Below, one piece after another: positions 37,996 to 48,212 of a stretch of DNA of 64,000 nt. Position 1 is the stretch's first letter; each line of letters starts with the position of its first letter. The notes beneath the pieces were generated by a model that saw only the letters and a program-made list of their open reading frames with translations, did not search any database and was not told where the DNA came from. Origin of the DNA: Alishewanella agri BL06 (lineage in GTDB: Bacteria; Pseudomonadota; Gammaproteobacteria; Enterobacterales; Alteromonadaceae); assembly GCF_000272005.1 (NCBI RefSeq), contig NZ_AKKU01000026.1, forward strand, positions 186,001 through 250,000. The letters run 5' to 3'. A program made the position numbers and the translations under genes.

Positions 37996-39216
37996 TTACT
38001 TTTTGGCTTTCGGTGCCAGCTTTTTCGCGGCAACCCGGCCCGGTTTTTTCTTTTTCTTGGTGACCTTGGCTTCTTTATGTTTTGGTCGCAGCTCGTCGAT
38101 AACCCGGCGCTTTAACGGCTGCTCGGTATAACGCTCAACCTTGCCAACCACCGCCATATCATGGGCTTCCACCAGCGAAATCGCGGTACCTTTTTTACCG
38201 GCGCGGCCGGTGCGGCCAATGCGGTGCACATACACATCGGCGCTACGCGGCATATCATAGTTAATCACATGGCTGATATCGTCGATATCCAGACCACGCG
38301 CGGCGACGTCGGTAGCCACCAAAATCCGTACCTGATTATTGGTAAAACGTGCCAGCGCCTGCAAGCGTTTATCCTGCGGCATTTCGCCCTGTAGCCAGCA
38401 GCATTTAATACCGGCGGTTTCCAGCTGACCGGTTAGCGTTGCCAGGCGCTCGCGGGTTTTGACAAACACTATGGCTTTACTGACGTCGGGCTGCTTCAGA
38501 ATATGGGTTAGCAGCGCCAGCTTATGGTTGGCATCATCGGCCAGATGGCACCACTGCAAAATTTTGGCTTTTTCTTTGCGCGATGGGTTGGCTTCGACAT
38601 GCTCCGGCTCTTTGAGTGCTTTTTCGGCAAAGCGCTCTAGCGAAGCGCCTTCCAGCGTGGCAGAGAACAGGAATGTCTGGCGGCGACGGCGCGCTTCCAG
38701 CACAATACGGTTCATCTCACCGATAAAGCCCATATCCAGCATGCGGTCAGCTTCATCGAGGATCAGCAGTTCTACTTCATCGGCCTGAAAGCTCTCGGCA
38801 TCCAGATATTCAATTAAGCGGCCCGGGGTGGCAACCAGAATATCGTTGTTCTTTTCCAGCGTATCTTTATGGCTGCCGTAATTGATACCGCCGGTGATCA
38901 AACCGACATTGAGCGTGGTGAACTGGCTGAATTGTTTAAAGGTATCGTAAACCTGATACGCCAGCTCGCGGGTCGGTGTCATCACCAGTACCCGGGCAAA
39001 GCCCGGATCGCGGCGCGGGAAATCCAGCAGATACTGAATCGCCGGTAACACAAAAGCCAGGGTTTTGCCGGTACCGGTGGGGGCACTGGCTAACAGATCA
39101 CGGCCTTCCAGCGCCGGCGGGATCGCCAGTTGCTGTATTTGGGTAGGCTGATCAAAACCGGCACTTTCCAGCGCCTGATTTAAGGCGTCATCCAGTTGGA
39201 ACTCGGCAAAACTCAT
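37996..39216 (-). CDS. srmB: ATP-dependent RNA helicase SrmB
   Basis: DEAD-box helicase of early 50S subunit assembly. Q motif (GFDQPTQIQ), APTGTGKT, PTRELA, DEAD, SAT and HRIGRTGRAG are all in order. The short Lys-rich tail (KKKKKPGRVAAKK) is typical. It closely follows E. coli SrmB (HLLDFPR-, SAPTGTGKT, VIDELRPK). Divergent from trmN6, as in E. coli. 406 residues. Confidence 0.95.
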   Translation of the reverse strand: MSFAEFQLDDALNQALESAGFDQPTQIQQLAIPPALEGRDLLASAPTGTGKTLAFVLPAIQYLLDFPRRDPGFARVLVMTPTRELAYQVYDTFKQFSQFTTLNVGLITGGINYGSHKDTLEKNNDILVATPGRLIEYLDAESFQADEVELLILDEADRMLDMGFIGEMNRIVLEARRRRQTFLFSATLEGASLERFAEKALKEPEHVEANPSRKEKAKILQWCHLADDANHKLALLTHILKQPDVSKAIVFVKTRERLATLTGQLETAGIKCCWLQGEMPQDKRLQALARFTNNQVRILVATDVAARGLDIDDISHVINYDMPRSADVYVHRIGRTGRAGKKGTAISLVEAHDMAVVGKVERYTEQPLKRRVIDELRPKHKEAKVTKKKKKPGRVAAKKLAPKAKK

Positions 39217-39284
39217 GTTATTTCCTTAAGCTGTTATATTGTGACATTAGCGGCTGGCGCGTTACACTCCGCGCCGGAGGGCTT

Positions 39285-40010
39285 ATGTCAGCAGGTTTTC
39301 AGTGTAAACAATTTTATATCGGCCATCAGCACTGTGCGATGAAAGTCGGCACCGATGCACTGTTATTGGGCGCCTGGGCGGCTTTGCCCACCGCGTTACA
39401 GGCGACACCCGCCATGCTGGATATTGGCTGTGGCAGTGGCATTTTAAGTTTAATGCTGGCACAGCGCACCGGGGGCCAAATTCCGATCACGGCAGTGGAG
39501 CTGGATACCAATGCTGCTACCCAGGCTGCCGCTAATGTGGCACTCAGCCCCTGGCCTGACGCTATTCGCGTGATAAAGGGCGATATTCTAACCTATAGCA
39601 CCGCCGAGCGTTACGCTTTAATTATTTCTAACCCGCCTTTTTTTCAGCATGCGCTGCCAAGTCAGGATGCCACGCGGCAACAGGCCAGGCATACTGATAG
39701 CTTGCCCTTTGCGGCCTTACTTGATAAAGCCGCCAGTTTATTAGCACCGGCAGGTGAGTTTAGTTTGGTATTGCCGGCCGCCAGCCAGCAGGCTTTTACC
39801 GCAGCGGCGACTGCGCGCGGTTGGCAGTGTCTGCGGCTTTGTCAGGTGCAAACCACGGCTGGCAAGCCGGTGAGTCGTTATCTGCAAAGTTGGAGCAGGT
39901 CAACCATAGCGACCTTCGCAGAGCCGGCAAGCTTACTGATCCAGGATGGCGCTGGCGTTTACTCGGCGCAATATCGTGACTTGCTACGGGATTTTTATCT
40001 CAAGTTTTGA
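39285..40010 (+). CDS. trmN6: tRNA1(Val) (adenine(37)-N6)-methyltransferase
   Basis: SAM-dependent methyltransferase (YfiC/TrmN6) of 241 residues. FKQF-like start (FQCKQFYIGHQHCAMKVGTDALLLGAW), SAM loop DIGCGSGILSLMLAQR and the N6-adenine motif NPPF (SNPPFF). Neighbour of srmB, as in other gammaproteobacteria. It overlaps the convergent hydrolase gene by 16 bases. Confidence 0.93.
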   Translation: MSAGFQCKQFYIGHQHCAMKVGTDALLLGAWAALPTALQATPAMLDIGCGSGILSLMLAQRTGGQIPITAVELDTNAATQAAANVALSPWPDAIRVIKGDILTYSTAERYALIISNPPFFQHALPSQDATRQQARHTDSLPFAALLDKAASLLAPAGEFSLVLPAASQQAFTAAATARGWQCLRLCQVQTTAGKPVSRYLQSWSRSTIATFAEPASLLIQDGAGVYSAQYRDLLRDFYLKF

Positions 40011-41092
40011 AGCGGTGCGGTGCGATGTTCATCCCGCTTAGCCACTAAATCTGAGTGGACAAAGTCAGCCAGTACCGCCTGATGTTGCTGTGCCCATAAC
40101 CGGATAGCCCGGTCATCACCGGTAATTAGGCGTTCGATAAAGGCGCTGGATAACGCCTGGGTCGCCGCCTTGATCACCTGTTGTTGTGCTGTACTATCTG
40201 AGTTGCGGCGCCAACCGGAAAAAATATTGTGGCTACCGGCACTGAATACCGCCAACACCTTATAGTTACTGGCCATGGCATTGAACAAGTCGAAGCGGTC
40301 TTGTGGTGACGAGTAGAAACCGGGCACCCGAATTTCGTCTTCCGTGGTGGTGATATGTAAGGTGGGGATCCTGACTTCGGCCAGTATGCTGTCTAGCGGT
40401 TGGTCGTTATAAAACGGCGGCGCGGAAATCAAAATGGCGGCTTTAATGCGCTCATCTCTTAAACTTACCAGCACACCGTCCTGTTCGACCTGAGCGCCGC
40501 TTAATAACATCGAGGTATTGGCACCGTAAGAATGGCCGGCCATCACAATCTGCTGTGCATCAAAAGCCAAGGCATACTCCGAGGCTAACAGCTGATCCAG
40601 CGCAAATTTCACATCCTGCACCCGGGCCAGCGCTTCACTGGCAGCAGCCGCGTCTTTTAGGCGAAACGGCAAGGTTAGCCGGCTACCGCGCCAGACTTTG
40701 CGGTCACTACCGTCATGTTGCAAATGCAGGCTGGCATAACCCTGGCTGGCCCAATACTGGCCAAGATAAGAGTACCGTTCTTTCGAGCCACCTAAGCCAT
40801 GGGAAAAAATAATCAGCGCTTTGGCGGGTTGCTGTGTTGCGGGTTTAAATAGCAGCGCCGGTACTATCCGCTCCCGGCTTTGATCCCACCAGTCGAAATT
40901 TACCACCTCAACCTGTTGTGACAGCTGCTTTACAACGTCAACTGAAGCTTGAACCGATGGCAAACTCAGTTGCTGTTGCCAGACACTATCGTCTGGCACG
41001 GGTGGTTTTTTTGCGCATCCGGCTAAAGCCAGCAGCAAGGTAAAGGCAATGGCGGCAACGCTTGCCGCTTTGAAAAGGCTAACAGCTTGCAT
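39995..41092 (-). CDS. Alpha/beta-hydrolase lipoprotein (PAF-acetylhydrolase-like)
   Basis: 365 residues. Lipobox LALAGC; oxyanion stretch FSHGLGGSKERY; nucleophile elbow GHSYG; and a C-terminal histidine in SAGSHNIFSGW. Probably an outer-membrane or periplasmic esterase/lipase of unknown substrate. The start is preceded by GAGGACC. No operon partner. Confidence 0.82.
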   Translation of the reverse strand: MQAVSLFKAASVAAIAFTLLLALAGCAKKPPVPDDSVWQQQLSLPSVQASVDVVKQLSQQVEVVNFDWWDQSRERIVPALLFKPATQQPAKALIIFSHGLGGSKERYSYLGQYWASQGYASLHLQHDGSDRKVWRGSRLTLPFRLKDAAAASEALARVQDVKFALDQLLASEYALAFDAQQIVMAGHSYGANTSMLLSGAQVEQDGVLVSLRDERIKAAILISAPPFYNDQPLDSILAEVRIPTLHITTTEDEIRVPGFYSSPQDRFDLFNAMASNYKVLAVFSAGSHNIFSGWRRNSDSTAQQQVIKAATQALSSAFIERLITGDDRAIRLWAQQHQAVLADFVHSDLVAKRDEHRTAPLQNLR

Positions 41093-41184
41093 TAAAGGTC
41101 CTCGTTACGACATCTTTGTCTGCTCTTGCTAGCTTATATGTCCGCGCGCGGCTTTGGGTTTAGTCTGCGCTCAATAAAGCCGCT

Positions 41185-41697
41185 TTATGCAGCGCACTCC
41201 AGCAAAATTTGCTCTACCCACTGCGCCAGCCGCGCATCGGTTTGCTCGTATTGGTTTTCATCATCCAATGCCAGGCCATAAAACCACTCGCCATCCGGTG
41301 TGACGGCTTTTGAGGCGATAAAGTCGTAGCCCTGATTTGGCCAAAAACCAACCCGTTTTACCTGCTGTTTCGCGATTTCATGATGCAGCATACCGAGCGC
41401 ATCCTGAAACCACTCAGCATAGCCCAGCTGATCGCCCATGCCATACAGCGCGATGGTTTTACCGCTCAGGTCCACCTGATTAATCTCGGGCCAGTGCGCT
41501 TCCCAGTCTTCCTGAATTTCACCAAAGTCCCAGGTCGACAAGCCGAGGATCAGAATGTCATAGTCGGCCATCGCAGTTAACGGCGTATCTTTTAAGTTAT
41601 GCAGCGCCACATATTCCGGGCCAATCAGGGCCTGAATTTTTTCTGCCACCATTTCGGTGTAACAGGTGGTTGAGCCGTAAAACAAGCCAATCTTCAT
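41185..41697 (-). CDS. fldB: Flavodoxin FldB
   Basis: 170-residue long-chain flavodoxin, an FMN electron carrier. Phosphate loop GSTTCYTE and FMN-binding stretches [15 protein letters not shown] and [14 protein letters not shown]. The ATG at 41697 gives the family N-terminus [10 protein letters not shown]; the extra 20 codons upstream are not conserved. Divergent from xerD, the order of E. coli. Confidence 0.95.
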   Translation of the reverse strand: MKIGLFYGSTTCYTEMVAEKIQALIGPEYVALHNLKDTPLTAMADYDILILGLSTWDFGEIQEDWEAHWPEINQVDLSGKTIALYGMGDQLGYAEWFQDALGMLHHEIAKQQVKRVGFWPNQGYDFIASKAVTPDGEWFYGLALDDENQYEQTDARLAQWVEQILLECAA

Positions 41698-41835
41698 CTG
41701 GCAGACCTTTTTATCGAGAGTGTTGTTGCATGCTAAAAACGGGCGGCAGTTTAGCATAGTGTGCGCCTTGCGCCCATCAGCAAGCTGGAGTAGTTGACGT
41801 CTGGCTGCAGATCAGCACCCTTGTTCCCCAAGGGG

Positions 41836-41858
41836 GGCCTCCGGTACACTAGTCGTAC
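41836..41858 (+). repeat. Degenerate copy of the GACTCCGG palindrome
   Basis: GGCCTCCGGTACACTAGTCGTACTC carries the CTCCGGTAC arm and a GTCGTAC-CTC remnant of the opposite arm, just before xerD. It is probably a decayed single member of the family of arrays A-C. Confidence 0.5.
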
Positions 41859-41878
41859 TCAGTTAAGAAAGAAGTGCC

Positions 41879-42790
41879 ATGCCAACACCACCGCTGTCCG
41901 CCGAAAATCTGCACCTGATCCAACAGTTTCAGGAACAACTGGAACTGGAGCAGGCCGCCAGCGTGCATACGCTAAGTGCTTATGGCACGGATCTGAAACA
42001 TTTCGCCCGTTTTTGCCAGCAACAGGGGCAACCGCATCTTACGGCAGTGAGCAGTGATCTGATTAACCGCTATCTGGCGAAACGCTATGACGAGGGTTTT
42101 AACCCGCGCAGCACTTCGCGGCTACTAAGCAGCCTGCGCCGTTTTTATCGTTATCTGGTGCAACAACAGCAGCTTGCGCAAGACCCAACCACTGAGCTGA
42201 TTAACCCCAAAATTGGTAGCAGCTTACCGAAAACGCTGTCGGAGCAGGATGTTGAAGCCCTGCTGGCCGCGCCGGATATCAGTGAACTGATCCAGTTTCG
42301 CGATAAAGCCATGTTGGAGTTGTTATATGCCACTGGCATCCGGGTAACTGAGCTGGTGACACTATCGATGCAACAACTGTATTTGCAGCAGGGCATAGTG
42401 CGGGTGCTCGGTAAAGGGCGCAAAGAGCGCTTAGTGCCCATGGGCGAAGAAGCGCAGTACTGGCTTAGCCGCTATTTAAAAGAAGCACGGCCGGCGCTAC
42501 AGAGTCAGCTTAGTGATGTGGTGTTTCCCAGTAGCCGGCAACAGCTGATGACACGGCAAACCTTCTGGCATCGGATTAAGTTTTATGCGAAAGTAGCCGG
42601 CATTCGGGCTACCTTGTCGCCCCATACGGTTCGGCATGCCTTTGCCACGCATTTGCTGAATCATGGTGCGGATTTACGGGTGGTGCAGATGTTGCTGGGG
42701 CACAGTGATCTCTCTACCACACAAATTTACACCCATGTCGCGCAGGCGCGCTTACAGCAATTGCATCAACAACATCATCCGCGCGGTTAG
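41879..42790 (+). CDS. xerD: Site-specific tyrosine recombinase XerD
   Basis: Resolves chromosome dimers with XerC at dif. 303 residues: SAM-like N-terminal domain, catalytic R154, K179, H249, R252, H275 and Y284 all present (HTVRHAFATHLL, LGHSDLSTTQIYTHV). First gene of xerD-dsbC-recJ. Its genomic setting marks it as the housekeeping enzyme, not an integron integrase. Confidence 0.96.
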   Translation: MPTPPLSAENLHLIQQFQEQLELEQAASVHTLSAYGTDLKHFARFCQQQGQPHLTAVSSDLINRYLAKRYDEGFNPRSTSRLLSSLRRFYRYLVQQQQLAQDPTTELINPKIGSSLPKTLSEQDVEALLAAPDISELIQFRDKAMLELLYATGIRVTELVTLSMQQLYLQQGIVRVLGKGRKERLVPMGEEAQYWLSRYLKEARPALQSQLSDVVFPSSRQQLMTRQTFWHRIKFYAKVAGIRATLSPHTVRHAFATHLLNHGADLRVVQMLLGHSDLSTTQIYTHVAQARLQQLHQQHHPRG

Positions 42791-42806
42791 CGGAGTGGGA
42801 AGCATT

Positions 42807-43538
42807 ATGAAAAAGTCAGTTAAAACCCTGTTATCGGTACTTGTTGCCAGCATGCTGCCACTAACGGCGGTGGCCAATGAAAAAATCAGCCAGGCGTTGT
42901 CAGAAGTTGGGCTAAATGTGCAGGAAGTCAAAGCGTCGCCGATGACCGGTGTCTCTCAGGTGATCACCGACCAGGGGCTGTTTTTTATGTCGGATGATGG
43001 CCGTTATCTGATTGCCGGTAATGTGCTGGATCTGCAGCAATGGCAAACCATTCGTGGCCAAAAAGTGCCGACCAATTTAAAAGATCAGCTGATGGCGCCG
43101 ATTATCGTGCAAAAACTGGCGGAGCAAAAAGATCAGGTTATCGAATACAAGTCGCCAAAAGAAAAGTATGTGGTGCATGTGTTTACTGACCCCAGTTGTG
43201 GCTATTGCCGCAAGTTACATCAGGAAATGAAAGATTATCTGAATGCGGGTATTACCGTGCGCTATCTGGCGTTTCCGCGGGCCGGTGTCGCATCGGAAAC
43301 CGGTTTACAAATGCAGCATATCTGGTGCGCCAAAGATAAAAATGGCGCTATGGATAATGCCAAGACTGATAAAACGGTAGCTAAAGCTATGTGTCAGAAT
43401 CCGGTCGCCAGTCAGTATGCATTGGCGCAGTTCTTTGGCATTAATGGTACCCCAGCGGTGATATTGCCAGATGGCAGCCTGATCCCGGGCTATATGCCGG
43501 TAGCGGCGATGCTGCAACAACTGAACACCGGAGAGTAA
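42807..43538 (+). CDS. dsbC: Thiol:disulfide interchange protein DsbC
   Basis: Periplasmic disulfide isomerase of 243 residues. Signal peptide cleaved near AVA-NEK (~23), N-terminal dimerisation domain, then a thioredoxin fold with CGYC (C131, C134) and the cis-proline at NGTPAVILPDG. The ATG at 42807 follows GGAAGC, 16 bases after xerD. Confidence 0.95.
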   Translation: MKKSVKTLLSVLVASMLPLTAVANEKISQALSEVGLNVQEVKASPMTGVSQVITDQGLFFMSDDGRYLIAGNVLDLQQWQTIRGQKVPTNLKDQLMAPIIVQKLAEQKDQVIEYKSPKEKYVVHVFTDPSCGYCRKLHQEMKDYLNAGITVRYLAFPRAGVASETGLQMQHIWCAKDKNGAMDNAKTDKTVAKAMCQNPVASQYALAQFFGINGTPAVILPDGSLIPGYMPVAAMLQQLNTGE

Positions 43539-43542
43539 CACC

Positions 43543-45276
43543 TTGCAGGTAAAACAGATCAGCCGCCGGACACTGCCGGCGCAATCTGCATCAATACTGG
43601 ATCCGGCACTGCACCCGGTGCTCAGTCGTCTGTATCTGAGCCGTGGCGTCAGCTGTGCCAGTGAGCTACAACGTCAGGCTTCAGCGTTACTGCCTTTTAC
43701 GCAACTAAAAGATATCGACCGCGCCAGCGCCCTGCTGGTGGCGGCGTTGACCAGCCAGCAACGTATTGTGATTGTTGGCGACTTTGATGCCGATGGTGCG
43801 ACCAGCACCGCTGTGCTGATGAGTGGTTTAAAGGCCTTTGGCTTTAAGTATCTGGAATATCTGGTACCGAACCGCTTTGAATACGGCTATGGCTTAACGC
43901 CGGAGCTGGCTGAAATTGTTGTAGCACAGGGCGCTGAGCTGATTATTACCGTTGATAACGGCATCTCGGCGATTGAAGGCGTGGCATTGGCAAAACGTGC
44001 CGGTGTCAAAGTGCTGGTCACTGACCATCACTTACCGGGCAATACGCTCCCGGATGCCGATGCTATCGTTAACCCGAATCAGCCTGGCTGTAACTTCCCA
44101 AGTAAGGCGCTGGCCGGTGTTGGTGTGGCGTTTTACTTATTGCTGGCATTACGTTCGACCTTACGTGACCAGGGCTATTTTGCCGCACAGGGGCTTACCG
44201 AGCCCAATGTCGCAGAATTACTGGACTTAGTGGCACTCGGTACTGTCGCCGATGTGGTGCCGCTGGATGCCAATAACCGCATTTTGGTATATCAGGGTTT
44301 GATGCGTATTCGCGCCGGTAAATGCCGGCCCGGTATTCAGGCGCTGATTGATGTCGCCAATCGTGATGCGGCCAAACTGACCGCCAGTGATTTTGGTTTT
44401 GCACTGGGGCCACGCCTGAATGCCGCTGGCCGGTTGGATGATATGTCGCTTGGCATCAGTTGTTTACTGGCGCCAAACTTAGGTTTAGCGCGCCAATATG
44501 CCGCCGAGCTGGATAACCTGAACGCCGAGCGGCGCAGTATCGAACAAAGTATGCAGCAGGAAGCGCAGGCACTGCTGAGCCAGCTCTCCTTTGATGGCAG
44601 CAACTTACCGGAAACCTTATGTTTATACCGGCACGACTGGCATCAGGGCGTAATTGGTATTCTGGCCGGTCGCATTAAAGAGCAGTTTCACCGGCCGACC
44701 ATCGCTTTTGCCAAGGGCGATAACGGCGAGTTAAAAGGCTCGGCGCGTTCAATTAATGGTTTTCATATTCGCGACGTACTGGATGAAATTGCGACCCAGT
44801 ATCCGGGGTTGATTAAAAAATTTGGCGGCCATGCGATGGCGGCCGGCTTAACCATTAGTGAAGACAAGCTCGAGACCTTTGCGCTGGCATTTAACCTGAC
44901 AGCAAAAAAATACCTGACAGCGGAGCAACTAACCGCCATGGTGTTAACCGACGGCGAGCTGGAAGCAGAGTGTTTTGAGCTCAGTTTTGCTCAGTTGCTG
45001 CAAAATGCCGGGCCCTGGGGGCAGGCCTTTCCGGAGCCGGTGTTTGATGGCGAGTTTCAGCTGTTAAGCCAGAAGATGCTGGCCGATCGGCATTTAAAAA
45101 TGCTGCTAAAAGGCCCCGGCGGCAAGCTGGTTGATGCGATCTGGTTTAATGCCGATAACAAAGCCTGGCCTAATGTGAATATTCAGCGGGTACGGCTGGC
45201 CTACCAGCTGGATATTAACGAATATCGCGAACAACAAAGCCTGCAGCTGATCGTGCGGTATATGGAAGGACTGTAA
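43543..45276 (+). CDS. recJ: Single-stranded-DNA-specific exonuclease RecJ
   Basis: 5'-3' ssDNA exonuclease of recombination and mismatch repair. DHH family: D80/D82/D84 in GDFDADGATST and D161-H162-H163 in TDHHLPG; DHHA1 domain with KFGGHAMAAGL; OB fold at the end. 577 residues. TTG start, 8 bases after GGAGAG and 4 bases after the dsbC stop, so co-transcribed. Confidence 0.95.
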   Translation: MQVKQISRRTLPAQSASILDPALHPVLSRLYLSRGVSCASELQRQASALLPFTQLKDIDRASALLVAALTSQQRIVIVGDFDADGATSTAVLMSGLKAFGFKYLEYLVPNRFEYGYGLTPELAEIVVAQGAELIITVDNGISAIEGVALAKRAGVKVLVTDHHLPGNTLPDADAIVNPNQPGCNFPSKALAGVGVAFYLLLALRSTLRDQGYFAAQGLTEPNVAELLDLVALGTVADVVPLDANNRILVYQGLMRIRAGKCRPGIQALIDVANRDAAKLTASDFGFALGPRLNAAGRLDDMSLGISCLLAPNLGLARQYAAELDNLNAERRSIEQSMQQEAQALLSQLSFDGSNLPETLCLYRHDWHQGVIGILAGRIKEQFHRPTIAFAKGDNGELKGSARSINGFHIRDVLDEIATQYPGLIKKFGGHAMAAGLTISEDKLETFALAFNLTAKKYLTAEQLTAMVLTDGELEAECFELSFAQLLQNAGPWGQAFPEPVFDGEFQLLSQKMLADRHLKMLLKGPGGKLVDAIWFNADNKAWPNVNIQRVRLAYQLDINEYREQQSLQLIVRYMEGL

Positions 45277-45312
45277 GCAAACCTCAACAAGCCCTGGTTG
45301 AAGATTGCTGTT

Positions 45313-45340
45313 AAAAACTGCCCGTAGCGGCAGTTTTTTT
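45313..45340 (+). terminator. Intrinsic terminator after recJ
   Basis: Stem AAAAACTGCC / GGCAGTTTTT with a 6-base loop and a run of seven T at its 3' side. It ends the xerD-dsbC-recJ message. Confidence 0.85.
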
Positions 45341-45342
45341 GT

Positions 45343-45348
45343 TATAAT
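45343..45348 (+). promoter_or_regulatory. -10 element for prfB-lysS
   Basis: A perfect TATAAT directly after the recJ terminator and 42 bases before the prfB ATG. No good -35 is visible, because the terminator T-run occupies that place. Confidence 0.45.
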
Positions 45349-45389
45349 CCGCGCCAATTTTTTTATCGTCCTACAGGTCGGTTTATCCC

Positions 45390-46488
45390 ATGTTTGAAGT
45401 GAATCCGGTATATAACAGCATCAAAGATCTGACTGAACGCACTAATGTGCTTCGGGGGTATCTTTGACTACGATGGCAAAAAAGAACGCTTAGAAGAAGT
45501 CTCGCGCGAGTTAGAAGACTCCGCTATCTGGAATACTCCTGACAAAGCCCAGGCGCTGGGCAAAGAGCGCTCGGCGCTGGAGCAGGTGGTGGGTACTATC
45601 GACAAGCTGGACCAGGGCCTGGAAGATGTGCAGGGCTTGCTGGAACTGGCGGTTGAAGCCGAAGATGAAGCGACCTTTGAAGAAGCCAAAGCTGAGCTGG
45701 CCGATCTGGAGAAACAACTGGCGCTGTTGGAATTCCGCCGTATGTTCTCTGGCAAACATGATCAGAACGACTGCTATCTGGATATTCAGGCTGGCTCCGG
45801 TGGTACCGAAGCGCAGGACTGGGCCAGTATGCTGATGCGGATGTATCTGCGTTGGGGTGAAGATAAAGGCTTTAAACCTGAGCTGTACGAAGTGACCGAC
45901 GGTGACGTCGCGGGCATTAAAGGCTGTACCATCAAGTTTACCGGTGAATACGCCTACGGTTGGCTACGTACCGAAACCGGCGTACACCGCCTGGTGCGTA
46001 AGAGCCCGTTTGACTCCGGTAACCGCCGCCATACGTCTTTTGCCTCGGTATTTGTGTCGCCGGAAATCGATGACGATATCGAAATCGAAATTAACCCGGC
46101 AGACTTACGTATTGATACCTATCGCGCCTCAGGTGCAGGTGGTCAGCACGTTAACCGGACCGATTCAGCGGTACGGATCACGCACTTACCGACCAATATT
46201 GTAGTGCAGTGTCAGAATGACCGCTCGCAGCATAAAAACCGCGACAATGCCTATAAGCAACTGCGCGCCAAGCTGTACGAGTTTGAGCTGCAAAAGCAAA
46301 ATGCCGAAAAGCAGGCGCTGGAAGATACCAAGTCGGATATCGGCTGGGGCAGCCAGATCCGCTCTTATGTACTGGACGACTCGCGCATTAAAGACTTGCG
46401 TACCGGGGTAGAAACCCGCAATACCCAGTCGGTGCTGGATGGCGATCTGGACAAATTTATCGAAGCCAGCTTAAAAGCCGGTTTGTAA
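45390..46488 (+). CDS. prfB: Peptide chain release factor 2 (programmed +1 frameshift)
   Basis: Reads UGA and UAA stops. The gene starts at ATG 45390, runs 25 codons to CTT-TGA-C (TGA 45465-45467), and goes on in the +1 frame (skipping T45465). The upstream internal Shine-Dalgarno-like GGGGG and the slippery CUU are the standard autoregulatory frameshift signal. The product has 365 residues with SPF ([14 protein letters not shown]) and GGQ ([13 protein letters not shown]). prfB-lysS is the usual order. Confidence 0.96.
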
Positions 46489-46515
46489 TTTTTTAACTCA
46501 CTCAGGAATCAACAA

Positions 46516-48036
46516 ATGTCTGAACAGCATAACCAACATGAAGAAATTCAGGATGTTAACAAACTGATTGCTGAGCGAAAACATAAGCTGGCGGCGATTC
46601 GCGAACAGGGCATTGCCTTCCCGAATGATTTTCGCCGGGCGCATATCTCTGATGAAATTCATGCCAAGTACGATGCGTTAAGCAAAGAAGAGCTGGAAGC
46701 CAACAAGGTAGAAGTGAGCCTGGGTGGCCGGATGATGACCCGCCGTATTATGGGTAAAGCCAGCTTCTGTACGCTGCAGGATATGGGCGGCAAGTTTCAG
46801 GTGTATGTGGCGCGCGACAGCCTGCCGGAAGGCCTGTATAACGACCAGTTTAAAAAATGGGACCTGGGCGATATCCTCGGCGTAAAAGGTTACTTATTTA
46901 AAACCCAAACTGGTGAGCTGACAGTATGGGCAACGGAAATCCGCTTATTAACCAAAGCACTGCGCCCACTGCCAGACAAATTCCACGGTTTAACTGATAA
47001 CGAAGCGCGTTACCGCCAGCGTTATCTGGATCTGATCTCAAACGAGCAATCTCGCAAAACCTTTTTGGTACGCAGCAAAACTGTGGCCTATATCCGCCGT
47101 TTCTTTAACGAGCATGGCTTTTTAGAAGTCGAAACGCCAATGCTGCAAGCCATTCCGGGCGGTGCCTCGGCACGGCCGTTTGAAACCCACCATAATGCGC
47201 TGGATATGCAAATGTTCCTGCGTATTGCCCCTGAGCTGTATTTAAAGCGGCTGGTGGTTGGCGGTTTTGAGAAGGTATTTGAGTTAAACCGTAACTTCCG
47301 TAACGAAGGCGTGTCGACCCGGCATAACCCGGAATTCACTATGCTGGAATTCTACTGGGCCTATGCCGACTATAACGACTTAATGGATTTAACTGAAAAG
47401 TTATTCCGTGGCTTAGCGCTGGACGTACTGGGCAGCACTGAAGTGCCGTATCAGGGCGAGGTGTTTGACTTTGGTAAGCCGTTTGCGCGGATGTCGGTGA
47501 CAGAGTCGATCCTGCATTACAACCCGTCAATTACCAAAGAGCAGTTGGCGACCCGTGAGTCGGTGGCTGAGCTGGCGAAATCGCTGGGCATTGAAGTAAA
47601 AGCCAACTATGGCCATGGTCGTATTTTAATGGAAGTGTTTGACGAGCTGGTAGAAACCAAGCTGCGCCATCCAACCTTTATTACCGAATACCCGGCTGAG
47701 GTATCACCGCTGGCGCGGCGTAACGACGATAACCCGGAGATCACCGACCGCTTTGAATTCTTTATCGGTGGTCGTGAGCTGGGCAACGGTTTTAGCGAGC
47801 TGAACGATGCTGAAGATCAGGCCGAGCGCTTCCGCGAGCAGGTCGCGCAAAAAGACGCTGGTGATGATGAAGCCATGTTCTACGATGAAGACTTTGTTAC
47901 CGCGCTGGAGCACGGTTTACCGCCAACAGCAGGTCAGGGTATCGGTATCGACCGCTTAGTGATGTTGCTGGCCGATGCCGCTTCAATCCGCGATGTGATC
48001 CTGTTCCCGCATATGCGTTTACATCACGATAAGTAA
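46516..48036 (+). CDS. lysS: Lysine-tRNA ligase (class II)
   Basis: 506 residues. OB-fold anticodon domain (~60-150), class II core with motif 2 ([18 protein letters not shown]) and motif 3 ([11 protein letters not shown]). The ATG follows AGGAA. Co-transcribed with prfB (27-base gap). Confidence 0.97.
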   Translation: MSEQHNQHEEIQDVNKLIAERKHKLAAIREQGIAFPNDFRRAHISDEIHAKYDALSKEELEANKVEVSLGGRMMTRRIMGKASFCTLQDMGGKFQVYVARDSLPEGLYNDQFKKWDLGDILGVKGYLFKTQTGELTVWATEIRLLTKALRPLPDKFHGLTDNEARYRQRYLDLISNEQSRKTFLVRSKTVAYIRRFFNEHGFLEVETPMLQAIPGGASARPFETHHNALDMQMFLRIAPELYLKRLVVGGFEKVFELNRNFRNEGVSTRHNPEFTMLEFYWAYADYNDLMDLTEKLFRGLALDVLGSTEVPYQGEVFDFGKPFARMSVTESILHYNPSITKEQLATRESVAELAKSLGIEVKANYGHGRILMEVFDELVETKLRHPTFITEYPAEVSPLARRNDDNPEITDRFEFFIGGRELGNGFSELNDAEDQAERFREQVAQKDAGDDEAMFYDEDFVTALEHGLPPTAGQGIGIDRLVMLLADAASIRDVILFPHMRLHHDK

Positions 48037-48061
48037 GCCTTAGGCGCCCAGGCGCGCTATC

Positions 48062-48092
48062 CGGTCTTCGGCACAGTGGCTGTCGAAGACCG
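48062..48092 (+). terminator. Hairpin after lysS
   Basis: Arms CGGTCTTCG / CGAAGACCG with an inner ACAG/CTGT stem and a TGG loop, followed by TTCTCCTTCCTT. A likely terminator with a weak pyrimidine tail. Confidence 0.5.
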
Positions 48093-48212
48093 TTCTCCTT
48101 CCTTGCAGCTTAGTTTTAATTAGTCTAATCTCAGTCAGTTAGCGTTCAGCAGCTTAGTGTAATGTTAGTTGTTGCTGTTGCAGATTCTGTTATTAACTAC
48201 AAGGATATCGAA

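Noticed and set aside
41879-42790. XerD as the integrase of the cassette row
   Set aside because: It lies in the conserved fldB-xerD-dsbC-recJ order, has the housekeeping length, and no IntI-specific extra region is evident.
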